From JBDLID01 sp039715055 (GTDB taxonomy: Bacteria > Desulfobacterota > Desulfobulbia > Desulfobulbales > Desulfocapsaceae): a stretch of DNA of 6,499 bases. Position 1 is the first letter of the stretch; the number at the start of each line of letters is the position of its first letter. Positions 1 to 6,384 of this stretch are shown here, one piece after another. The DNA is taken from contig JBDLID010000155.1 in NCBI GenBank assembly GCA_039715055.1, forward strand, positions 1 through 6,499. Reading direction: 5' to 3'. The position numbers were made by a program, and so were the translations under genes. The notes beneath the pieces were generated by a model. That model did no database searches. It was not told the DNA's origin and saw only the letters and a list, made by a program, of their open reading frames with translations.

Positions 1-1
1 C

Positions 2-556
2 ACACCGCGGGTAGTCAGGGTGGGAGAGGCTTACCGCCTGGAAAATGACGGGCCTGACTCCATAGGCCGCCTACATGCATTTTTCGGCAATTTTGGGGTA
101 CTGGTCAAGGCATACAGCTACATTCTTTCCATGGGAGGCAAGAATCTTAAAAAGGCCAGTCAGCTGGCAGTACTCAATGGTAATTATGTGCGGGACTCAT
201 TACGCGATGACCTTGATCTGGCCTATAATCATCACCCATGCATGCATGAATGTGTTTTTTCAGATAAAAACCAGCAGGAGTATCAAATTTCCACTCTGGA
301 TATGGCCAAGAGACTCATGGATCACGGCTATCATCCTCCGACCATCTATTTTCCACTGGTGGTCCCCGGCGCCATCATGATTGAACCGACAGAGACTGAA
401 AACAAGGATGATCTGGACCGGTTCATAGCTGTTTTTAAAGATATTGTGCGGGAAGCCCGCGAGGATGGCGAGCGACTGCGCCAGGCACCGACCCGCACCA
501 AACTGCGGCGCCTCGATGAGACACAGGCTGCCCGTAAACCCTGCCTGACCGGATGA
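2..556 (+). CDS. gcvPB: Glycine dehydrogenase (decarboxylating) subunit 2, C-terminal part (5' end outside window)
   Basis: This is the catalytic C-terminal half of the split P protein of the glycine cleavage system, a cytoplasmic PLP enzyme that decarboxylates glycine and transfers the aminomethyl group to lipoylated H protein. About 184 residues are present out of the roughly 480 usual for the family. The frame is open to the left edge, so the GTG at 20 is an internal valine codon and not a start. Counting from the first full codon, visible family motifs are IGRLHAFFGNFG (21-32), the MHE-containing segment (81-83), HPPTIYFPLVVP (111-122) and EPTETE (128-133), followed by the typical tail RRLDETQAARKP. 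The PLP-binding lysine lies upstream, outside the window. The stop is 13 bases before the lipB-lipA start. Subunit 1 (gcvPA), and probably gcvH, should lie just upstream. The C-terminus looks complete. Confidence 0.95.
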   Translation, partial: TPRVVRVGEAYRLENDGPDSIGRLHAFFGNFGVLVKAYSYILSMGGKNLKKASQLAVLNGNYVRDSLRDDLDLAYNHHPCMHECVFSDKNQQEYQISTLDMAKRLMDHGYHPPTIYFPLVVPGAIMIEPTETENKDDLDRFIAVFKDIVREAREDGERLRQAPTRTKLRRLDETQAARKPCLTG

Positions 557-569
557 TTGCAGACCGGCC

Positions 570-2117
570 ATGAGCTTGCAGATCATACAGTCAGGCCTGA
601 CACCATACCGTCGGGCCTATGACCAGCAGATGGAGCTTTTGACTCAGCTTCATACCGGTGACAGGGAAGACGATGTCTGCCTCATCCTGGAACACTCTCC
701 TGTCTTTACCCTGGGCCGCAACGGTTCGCCGGAAAATGTAACCGTTTCTGACACTTTTCTTCAGGACCGGGGAATAGAGCTGATAAGAATTGAGCGGGGC
801 GGTGAAGTCACTTACCACGGCCCCGGTCAAATCGTCTGTTACCCGATCATAAACCTCCGCAGGAACAGACTCACTGTGGTTGAATATGTTCAAACCCTTG
901 AGCAGATTATGCTTTCGGCCGTCCGTCGTTTTGGTATTGAAGCAAAAAGAGACCCGAGAAACCACGGCATCTGGCTTGGTGACTGTAAACTGGGCAGTGT
1001 CGGCATCGCTGTGCGGCATGGAATCAGTTACCATGGCCTGGCCTTGAATGTAAACCCTGACCTTGAACCCTTTTCCTGGATTAATCCCTGTGGTCTCAGC
1101 GGGGTGTCCATGACGTCCATGGCGCGTGAGCTGGAACAGGAGGTAAGCATCAGGGAGGTTGAGCTTGCAATGATTGAAGAAATAATTGGAGCATTTGGCC
1201 GTGAAGTTAAACCGTCGAATTCCAGCTCCTGTAAAAGTCCTTCAAAAAAGAAAAGTAAAACTCGCAGCGCCAAGCCGAAATGGCTGAAACAACGGCTGCC
1301 CAAAGGTAAAGGCTATGAACAGACAAGACGGCTGTTGAAACACTGCGGTCTGAATACTGTCTGCCAGGAGGCCCGCTGCCCCAATCAATTTGAATGTTTT
1401 ACCAAAGGTGCAGCCACATTCATGCTCATGGGGGAAAATTGTACACGGAACTGTCGTTTTTGCGCCGTAAGCCATAATGGTACAGCTCCCCTTGACCCCC
1501 AAGAACCCCCTAAAATTGCTGCTGCCGTAAATGACATGGGTCTTCAATATGCTGTTCTCACCTCTGTCACCCGTGATGATCTTGCTGACGGCGGAGCAGA
1601 ACATTTTGCAAGGACCATGGAGGCAATCCGTAAACTGTGCCCTGAAACTCTCATTGAAGTTCTGATTCCGGATTTACAGGGCGATACTGACGCTCTGAAA
1701 CATCTATGTCTGCACAAACCATCTGTGCTCAACCATAACGTTGAGACGGTTGCCGGTTTATACTCTGAGGTTCGCCCCCAGGCTGTATATGAAAGATCCC
1801 TTGAACTGTTGAAAAATGTCAAAGCACTGGACTCTGCCATCGTGACAAAATCAGGACTGATGCTTGGCCTCGGTGAAACCCGGAATGAACTGAATCAGAC
1901 GATGTCTGATATCCGGGATACGGGGTGCGACCTCTTGACCCTGGGCCAGTATCTCCAGCCGACAGCAGCCCATTTACCGGTTGATAGATATGTCCCTCCT
2001 GAAGAATTTGATGAAATCAGGATCAGTGCGCTGGAGCTTGGTTTTGCAGGCGTCGCCGCAGGTCCCCATGTACGAAGTTCATATCAGGCAGGGGAGTTGT
2101 ACAAATTAGCCGTGTGA
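570..2117 (+). CDS. lipB-lipA: Fused octanoyltransferase / lipoyl synthase (LipB-LipA)
   Basis: This single 515-residue frame carries both steps of de novo lipoate assembly. Residues about 1-213 are LipB, which moves octanoate from acyl carrier protein to the target lysine of a lipoyl domain. GGEVTYHGPGQ (78-87), the catalytic Lys140 (CKLGSVG) and the acyl-accepting Cys174 (INPCG) are present. Residues about 214-236 form a Ser/Lys-rich linker. Residues about 237-515 are LipA, the radical SAM enzyme that inserts two sulfurs. They carry the auxiliary-cluster cysteines C265, C270 and C276 (CX4CX5C), the radical SAM cysteines C291, C295 and C298 (CX3CX2C), and the C-terminal RSSY motif (502-505) whose serine ligates the auxiliary cluster. 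No ATG, GTG or TTG suited to a separate LipA lies near the junction: the closest in-frame Met codons are 201, inside LipB, and 285, after the first cysteine motif. The ATG at 570 is preferred because family similarity begins at residue 1, although its ribosome site is weak. Within a GCS operon, the likely substrate is H protein. Confidence 0.95.
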   Translation: MSLQIIQSGLTPYRRAYDQQMELLTQLHTGDREDDVCLILEHSPVFTLGRNGSPENVTVSDTFLQDRGIELIRIERGGEVTYHGPGQIVCYPIINLRRNRLTVVEYVQTLEQIMLSAVRRFGIEAKRDPRNHGIWLGDCKLGSVGIAVRHGISYHGLALNVNPDLEPFSWINPCGLSGVSMTSMARELEQEVSIREVELAMIEEIIGAFGREVKPSNSSSCKSPSKKKSKTRSAKPKWLKQRLPKGKGYEQTRRLLKHCGLNTVCQEARCPNQFECFTKGAATFMLMGENCTRNCRFCAVSHNGTAPLDPQEPPKIAAAVNDMGLQYAVLTSVTRDDLADGGAEHFARTMEAIRKLCPETLIEVLIPDLQGDTDALKHLCLHKPSVLNHNVETVAGLYSEVRPQAVYERSLELLKNVKALDSAIVTKSGLMLGLGETRNELNQTMSDIRDTGCDLLTLGQYLQPTAAHLPVDRYVPPEEFDEIRISALELGFAGVAAGPHVRSSYQAGELYKLAV

Positions 2118-2139
2118 GATTGAACGGATGTATTTCACC

Positions 2140-2147
2140 AGAAGGAA
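2140..2147 (+). promoter_or_regulatory. Ribosome binding site deciding the lpd start
   Basis: AGAAGGAA lies immediately before a TTG at 2148 and 8 bases (counted from the end of AGAAGG) before the ATG at 2154. The spacing fits the ATG and is too short for the TTG, so the ATG is taken as the start. Confidence 0.6.
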
Positions 2148-2153
2148 TTGAAG

Positions 2154-3572
2154 ATGAGTGAAACAACGGATGACAGATTCGATGTTGTGGTTGTCGGCGG
2201 CGGCCCGGGCGGCTATACCGCAGCTTTTCGGGCAGCTGACCTGGGATTGTCGGTCTGCCTTGTGGAGAAGCATGAGCGGCTGGGAGGGGTTTGTTTAAAT
2301 GAAGGCTGCATCCCGTCAAAAACACTCCTCCATGGAGCGTCGTTGATCGAAGAAGCTGCGACCGGTGTTGAGTACGGTGTCAGGTTTGGAGACCCGGAGA
2401 TCGATATCAGCGGGTTACTTGCCAAAAAAGAGAGTGTCATCTCACAGCTGACTGAAGGCCTTGATAAACTAGGTAAGGCCCGAAAGATAACGCGCCTGAA
2501 GGGAAGGGGTGTTTTTCAGGATAGATCAACCCTTGCTGTTAAGGGAGACGAAGAGTCCATATTGGTGAAATTCAGCACCGCTGTCCTTGCCACAGGCTCC
2601 TCGCCAGTGATGCTGCCGGGGCTTCCTGAAGACCCACGCATCTGGGATTCCAGTGATGCCCTGGCCGTAAAAACCGTTCCGGACAAGCTTCTTATCATCG
2701 GCGGCGGCGTTATCGGAATGGAGATGGCACAGGTTTACAGCGCACTTGGTTCAGAAATTACCATTGTTGAGATGCTTGATCATATCATCCCTCCTGCCGA
2801 CAAAGATCTTATCCAGCCGCTGTTTCTGAAACTGAAAAAGAAATATCAAATTTTGACTAAAACAAAGGTGGCTGAAATCAAGGTGAAGGGTGACAGGCTC
2901 CTCGCGGTTTTTGATGGTCCCAGGGGGCCGGGTGAGGAAGAGTTTGACGCTGTGCTGGTTGCCGTCGGCAGGCGCCCCAATACAGCCGGCATGGGCTTTG
3001 ATAATATTGGACTTGAAGCAGGTCCGCAGGGATTTATTGAGGTTGATGAACATCAACGAACCTCGGTTCCCGGTTTCTACGCCGTGGGTGATGTGGTTGG
3101 AGAGCCGATGCTGGCCCACAAGGCAAGCCATGAGGCAAAAGTCGCTGCTGAAAACATTGGAGGCAGGAGTGTCATCTTTAATCCCCGCTCCATCCCCTCG
3201 GTGGCCTACACAAACCCGGAGGTGGCATGGGTGGGGCTTACTGAACAAGAGGCCAAAGAAAAGAAAATTGATTTTTCCAAAGGCAAGTTTCCATGGGGAG
3301 CAAGCGGCCGGGCGCTCAGTGTGTCCGCATCCAGAGGGGTTACCAAAGCACTGTTTGACAGACAAACCGGTAAACTGATTGGTGCCGGCATCTGCGGGGC
3401 GCATGCCGGTGAGATCATCCATGAGGCAGTGCTCGCTCTTGAACAGGAGGCTACCGCTTCGGAGATCAGTGAAACAGTTCACGCTCACCCAACTCTTGCC
3501 GAGACCTTTGGCTTTGCGGCTGAAATTGTAAATGGTTCCATCACCGATCTGCTTCCACCCAGGAAGAGATAA
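2154..3572 (+). CDS. lpdA: Dihydrolipoyl dehydrogenase (L protein / E3)
   Basis: This 472-residue flavoprotein reoxidises the dihydrolipoyl group of lipoyl proteins using NAD+, in the cytoplasm. It has the usual E3 length and layout. The FAD-binding Rossmann motif GGGPGG is at 15-20. The redox-active disulfide motif GGVCLNEGCIPSK has Cys47 and Cys52. ATGSSP is at 146-151, and a second NAD-binding glycine motif, GGGVIG, is at 183-188. VGRRPN (271-276) is followed by the FAD-contacting YAVGD (309-313). The C-terminal dimer domain carries the catalytic pair in HAHPTLAE, His445 and Glu450. The second histidine of the common HPHPTLSE form is kept, while the P and S at its other variable sites are both alanine. 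The start is set at the ATG rather than the in-frame TTG two codons upstream (2148) because of Shine-Dalgarno spacing. It lies 36 bases after lipB-lipA and 36 before gcvT-glyA, so it is probably the GCS L protein. It could also serve 2-oxoacid dehydrogenases elsewhere in the genome. Confidence 0.95.
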   Translation: MSETTDDRFDVVVVGGGPGGYTAAFRAADLGLSVCLVEKHERLGGVCLNEGCIPSKTLLHGASLIEEAATGVEYGVRFGDPEIDISGLLAKKESVISQLTEGLDKLGKARKITRLKGRGVFQDRSTLAVKGDEESILVKFSTAVLATGSSPVMLPGLPEDPRIWDSSDALAVKTVPDKLLIIGGGVIGMEMAQVYSALGSEITIVEMLDHIIPPADKDLIQPLFLKLKKKYQILTKTKVAEIKVKGDRLLAVFDGPRGPGEEEFDAVLVAVGRRPNTAGMGFDNIGLEAGPQGFIEVDEHQRTSVPGFYAVGDVVGEPMLAHKASHEAKVAAENIGGRSVIFNPRSIPSVAYTNPEVAWVGLTEQEAKEKKIDFSKGKFPWGASGRALSVSASRGVTKALFDRQTGKLIGAGICGAHAGEIIHEAVLALEQEATASEISETVHAHPTLAETFGFAAEIVNGSITDLLPPRKR

Positions 3573-3598
3573 CATTCCAACAATTTAATAAATTTTCT

Positions 3599-3603
3599 GG
3601 AAA
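3599..3603 (+). promoter_or_regulatory. Weak ribosome binding site for gcvT-glyA
   Basis: GGAAA sits 5 bases before the ATG at 3609, in an otherwise AT-rich 36-base gap. It is the only purine stretch suitable for initiation. The ATG is also where GcvT family similarity begins. Confidence 0.4.
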
Positions 3604-3608
3604 CGCAC

Positions 3609-6257
3609 ATGGCTACCCTGAACCGAACACTCTTTTTTGAGAAACATGAAGAAGCAGGTGCAAAAATAGTTGAGTTTGGCGGCTGGGAGATGCCGATTCA
3701 GTATCCTGACGGAATACTGAAGGAACACATGGCCACCCGGGAGAAAGCCGGACTGTTTGACGTATCACATATGGGGAGACTGTTGTTTAAGGGCAGGGAC
3801 AGTTTGCCTTTTCTGCAGCATGTGCTGACCAATAACGGTCAGGCCCTTTCAGTGGGAGAGAGTCAGTACACCCTCATCCAAAATGAGAGAGGCGGAGCAA
3901 TTGATGATGCCTATTTATACAGGTTTAAAGAAGACGAGTACCTGCTGGTGGTCAATGCCTCAAACAGAGAGAAGGATTTAAAACACCTGACCGAAGTCAT
4001 CTCACAATACCCTGATGTTGAAATGATTGACCGGACCTTTGATCTGGCCATGATCTCACTGCAGGGTCCTTATTCAAAGACAATCATGAAGCAGATTGTC
4101 AGCGGTGAGTGTTTGCCTGAACCGGCAAGAAACTGTCTGCGGGTCGTCCAGATCAATGGCAGCGAGGTGTTGCTGGGAAGAACCGGCTACACCGGAGAGC
4201 CCATCGGCTTTGAACTTTTCGTTGAGAACAGCGCCGGGTGTGAACTGTGGGATCTGCTCATTGAAAAAGGAGCTGTGCCCATAGGGCTTGGGGCAAGGGA
4301 TACCCTGCGCCTTGAAGCCGGCCTGCCCCTGTATGGGCATGAGCTTGGTATTGACCACGATGGCAATGAAATTCCGATCTTTGCCTCAAAACTGTCAAAG
4401 TTTGCTGTCAGCTTTTCCGAGCTGAAAGGCGACTTCATTGGCAGGGAAGCTCTTTTAAAACAGCAGGGTGCCTTTAAACGAATTGTTCACCATGATTTTT
4501 ACGATATCGATGCGCTGCCCAGGGTGGTTATGCCTCTTGCAATCACCGGTAAGGGAATCGGCAGGGAAGGGCACAAGGTATATTCAAACGAAAAACATGT
4601 CGGCTATATCACCAGCGGCACAACTGTCCCGTACAAACCTGTTTCCGGCTCCGGGCTTGAAGGTGTGTTTGAGCCGGAGGTCAAGCGAAGGTCCATTGGT
4701 CTTGCCTTGATTGACTCAACGATCAGGGTCGGCGATACCCTTGAGGTTGAGATACGAAAGAAGAGGTGTGAAGCAGTCGTTGTGCCCTATCACATGAGCT
4801 CCCAGGCACCACCGTATGTGAGGCCGATTCTTCACAACCAGCTCAAGGTGAGCAAGGTTGAGAAGAAAAGCGATGGCATGAAGAGCAGGGCCGGAAAGCT
4901 TCTTGCAAAAACAGCTGCGAACCATAACTGGCGGCAAAAGGAATGCATCAACCTGATTCCATCTGAGATGTCGCAATCATATCTTTCAAGGATTATGTCG
5001 ATCACAGATCCGGTGAACAGGTATGCCGAGCACAGGGAGGTCAAGGCGTTTTCCTCGGAAGATATCTTTTATTACCAGGGAACAGAGTATATCGAAGAAG
5101 TTGAGAGGTTGTTGAATAAAGAGTTTCAAAACTATTTTGACTGTAAAAATGTTGAATCAAGGGTCATTTCTGGTCAGATGGCAAATACAGCCTGTTTCAG
5201 CGGTCTCGTTGATTTTTTAAACAGGGCGGACAGGAAAAGCAAACAGCGTCGTATCGGAAAAGTCCTTAATAATCATATTATCAAGGGTGGGCATCTCAGT
5301 GCTCAACCCATGGGGGCCTTAAGAGATTTCATCGCCCGCGATCCCAAAACAGAAAAGGCGGCTGTGGTTAATTTTCCTGTCTTGAGAGACAACCCATACA
5401 AAATTGATGTAAAGGGTTGTCAGTCCATAATCAGGGAGCAGCAGCCGGAGTTGATCATCCTCGGCAAAAGCATGGTGATCCACAGAGAGCCTGTAAGGGA
5501 GATTCGAGCCCTTGTGGATGAATATGCGCCTTCCTGTATCGTCATGTATGACATGGCCCATGTTCTAGGGTTGTATGGAGATCATTTTCAGAAATCGCTT
5601 CAGGAGGGGGCCCATATCGTTACCGGTTCAACTCACAAGACATTCTTTGGAACCCAGCGGGGAGTGATTGCCTCTAATTTTGCAGAAGATGAACCGAACT
5701 TCGAGCTGTGGGAGGCCATCCAGCGCAGAACATTTCCCGGCAGTGTCTCCAACCATCACCTGGGAACCATGGCAGGTCTACTGTTTGCCGCCTATGAGAT
5801 GAACCATTTCAAAGATGAATACCAGAAGGCAGTCATTGACAACGCCAAGGCGTTTGCCCTGGCCCTGAAAGAAGAGGGGCTTGATGTGGCCGGAGACCCG
5901 GGGATCAGTTTTACTGAAACCCATCAGGTCATAGTGAGAGTCGGGTATGGACTGGGTGCCAGGGTTGCCCGGAAGATGGAAGATAACAACATCATCGTCA
6001 ATTACCAGGCAACACCTGCGGAGGAAGGTTTTACCGCATCAGGTGCTTTACGGCTGGGGGTTGCCGAGATGACAAGATTTGGAATGGAACAAAAAGATTT
6101 TCAGGAGCTGGCCTCTTTGATGGCCGATGTCATAAAAAATGATTCAACCATTAAAGATGAAATTAAATCATTGAGAAGCAGGTTTCTTGAAATGAGCTAT
6201 TGCTTCCGGGAAAAAGACTTTTCCGATACAATCGGGACCCTCATCGGGTCTTTATAA
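3609..6257 (+). CDS. gcvT-glyA: Fused aminomethyltransferase / serine hydroxymethyltransferase (GcvT-GlyA)
   Basis: One unbroken 882-residue frame holds two enzymes. Residues about 1-396 are GcvT, which takes the aminomethyl group from H protein, releases ammonia and forms 5,10-methylene-tetrahydropterin. Seen are FGGWEMP (23-29), FDVSHMG (50-56), GGAIDD (95-100, holding the conserved Asp), VNASNREKD (115-123), RTGYTGE (191-197), GLGARDTLRLEAG (226-238) and FIGREAL (276-282). Residues about 397-435 are a basic linker. Residues about 436-882 are a PLP-dependent SHMT, which interconverts serine and glycine plus a one-carbon unit. It has SE (452-453, catalytic Glu), NRYAE (470-474), YYQG (488-491), GGHLS (560-564), DMAH (648-651), STHKT with PLP-lysine 677, and an SGALRLG arginine at 815. 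The SHMT half is divergent: the usual PGKRYYGG loop is replaced by a longer segment (475-491), one residue is inserted in the SG-LRLG motif, and FPGSVSNHHL (709-718) resembles archaeal SHMTs. Met424 (ATG at 4878) could allow a separate 459-residue SHMT by internal initiation. Alternative aldol-type activities on glycine cannot be excluded for the SHMT half. Confidence 0.93.
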   Translation: MATLNRTLFFEKHEEAGAKIVEFGGWEMPIQYPDGILKEHMATREKAGLFDVSHMGRLLFKGRDSLPFLQHVLTNNGQALSVGESQYTLIQNERGGAIDDAYLYRFKEDEYLLVVNASNREKDLKHLTEVISQYPDVEMIDRTFDLAMISLQGPYSKTIMKQIVSGECLPEPARNCLRVVQINGSEVLLGRTGYTGEPIGFELFVENSAGCELWDLLIEKGAVPIGLGARDTLRLEAGLPLYGHELGIDHDGNEIPIFASKLSKFAVSFSELKGDFIGREALLKQQGAFKRIVHHDFYDIDALPRVVMPLAITGKGIGREGHKVYSNEKHVGYITSGTTVPYKPVSGSGLEGVFEPEVKRRSIGLALIDSTIRVGDTLEVEIRKKRCEAVVVPYHMSSQAPPYVRPILHNQLKVSKVEKKSDGMKSRAGKLLAKTAANHNWRQKECINLIPSEMSQSYLSRIMSITDPVNRYAEHREVKAFSSEDIFYYQGTEYIEEVERLLNKEFQNYFDCKNVESRVISGQMANTACFSGLVDFLNRADRKSKQRRIGKVLNNHIIKGGHLSAQPMGALRDFIARDPKTEKAAVVNFPVLRDNPYKIDVKGCQSIIREQQPELIILGKSMVIHREPVREIRALVDEYAPSCIVMYDMAHVLGLYGDHFQKSLQEGAHIVTGSTHKTFFGTQRGVIASNFAEDEPNFELWEAIQRRTFPGSVSNHHLGTMAGLLFAAYEMNHFKDEYQKAVIDNAKAFALALKEEGLDVAGDPGISFTETHQVIVRVGYGLGARVARKMEDNNIIVNYQATPAEEGFTASGALRLGVAEMTRFGMEQKDFQELASLMADVIKNDSTIKDEIKSLRSRFLEMSYCFREKDFSDTIGTLIGSL

Positions 6258-6270
6258 CAGGTCTCCTGTT
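6256..6270 (+). terminator. Small hairpin overlapping the gcvT-glyA stop, possible weak terminator
   Basis: AACAGG and CCTGTT form a perfect 6-base inverted repeat around a TCT loop, and its left arm includes the last two bases of the TAA stop codon. Only a short TTT (6269-6271) ends the right arm, so a classic intrinsic terminator is not convincing. The position at the end of the operon is the main support. Confidence 0.25.
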
Positions 6271-6384
6271 TGATACTGGTTGTCGACCAGATGCAAACCG
6301 GGGCCTCGCAGCCGGGCGCGGCTCCGATTACTGAAATTGACAAACCCGGGTTAAGCCATAACGCCTCAAATCTGTAATTGGCAG
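6258..6384. other. Convergent intergenic region with several small inverted repeats
   Basis: These 127 bases separate the operon from a gene on the opposite strand. Besides the hairpin at the stop codon, it contains CTGGT/ACCAG (6276-6280 and 6286-6290), a GC-rich nested stem of CGGGGCC with GGCTCCG (6299-6305 and 6320-6326, one G-U pair) overlapping AGCCG/CGGCT (6310-6314 and 6319-6323), and the perfect palindrome AACCCGGGTT (6343-6352). None is followed by a clear T run on either strand. The region may end transcription from both sides, but this is inference. No gene is seen in it. Confidence 0.4.

Noticed and set aside
20..22. GTG as a possible start of the first gene
   Set aside because: The frame is open to the left edge, and the residues before it continue the GcvPB family sequence; the PLP-binding part of the protein must lie upstream.
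557..569. Promoter or riboswitch between gcvPB and lipB-lipA
   Set aside because: The gap is only 13 bases. A glycine riboswitch, if there is one, would be expected ahead of the first gene of the operon, outside the window.
2148..2150. TTG as the start of lpd
   Set aside because: The Shine-Dalgarno stretch ends right at it, leaving no spacing, while the ATG six bases on has proper spacing.
2751..3575. Open frame of 274 codons on the - strand opposite lpd
   Set aside because: It lies entirely antisense to a clear dihydrolipoyl dehydrogenase with catalytic motifs. Its translation shows no recognisable domain and has low-complexity, His/Cys-rich content typical of a shadow frame.
4796..4935. 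GcvT-GlyA junction as an assembly chimera or lost stop codon
   Set aside because: The frame stays open across a basic linker with the same codon style on both sides and no sign of a degraded stop or start region. Both domains belong to one pathway, so a true fusion is simpler. Raw reads could still test this.
6299..6326. GC-rich stem as an intrinsic terminator
   Set aside because: The stem has a 14-base loop or competing inner pairing, and no T run follows on either strand.
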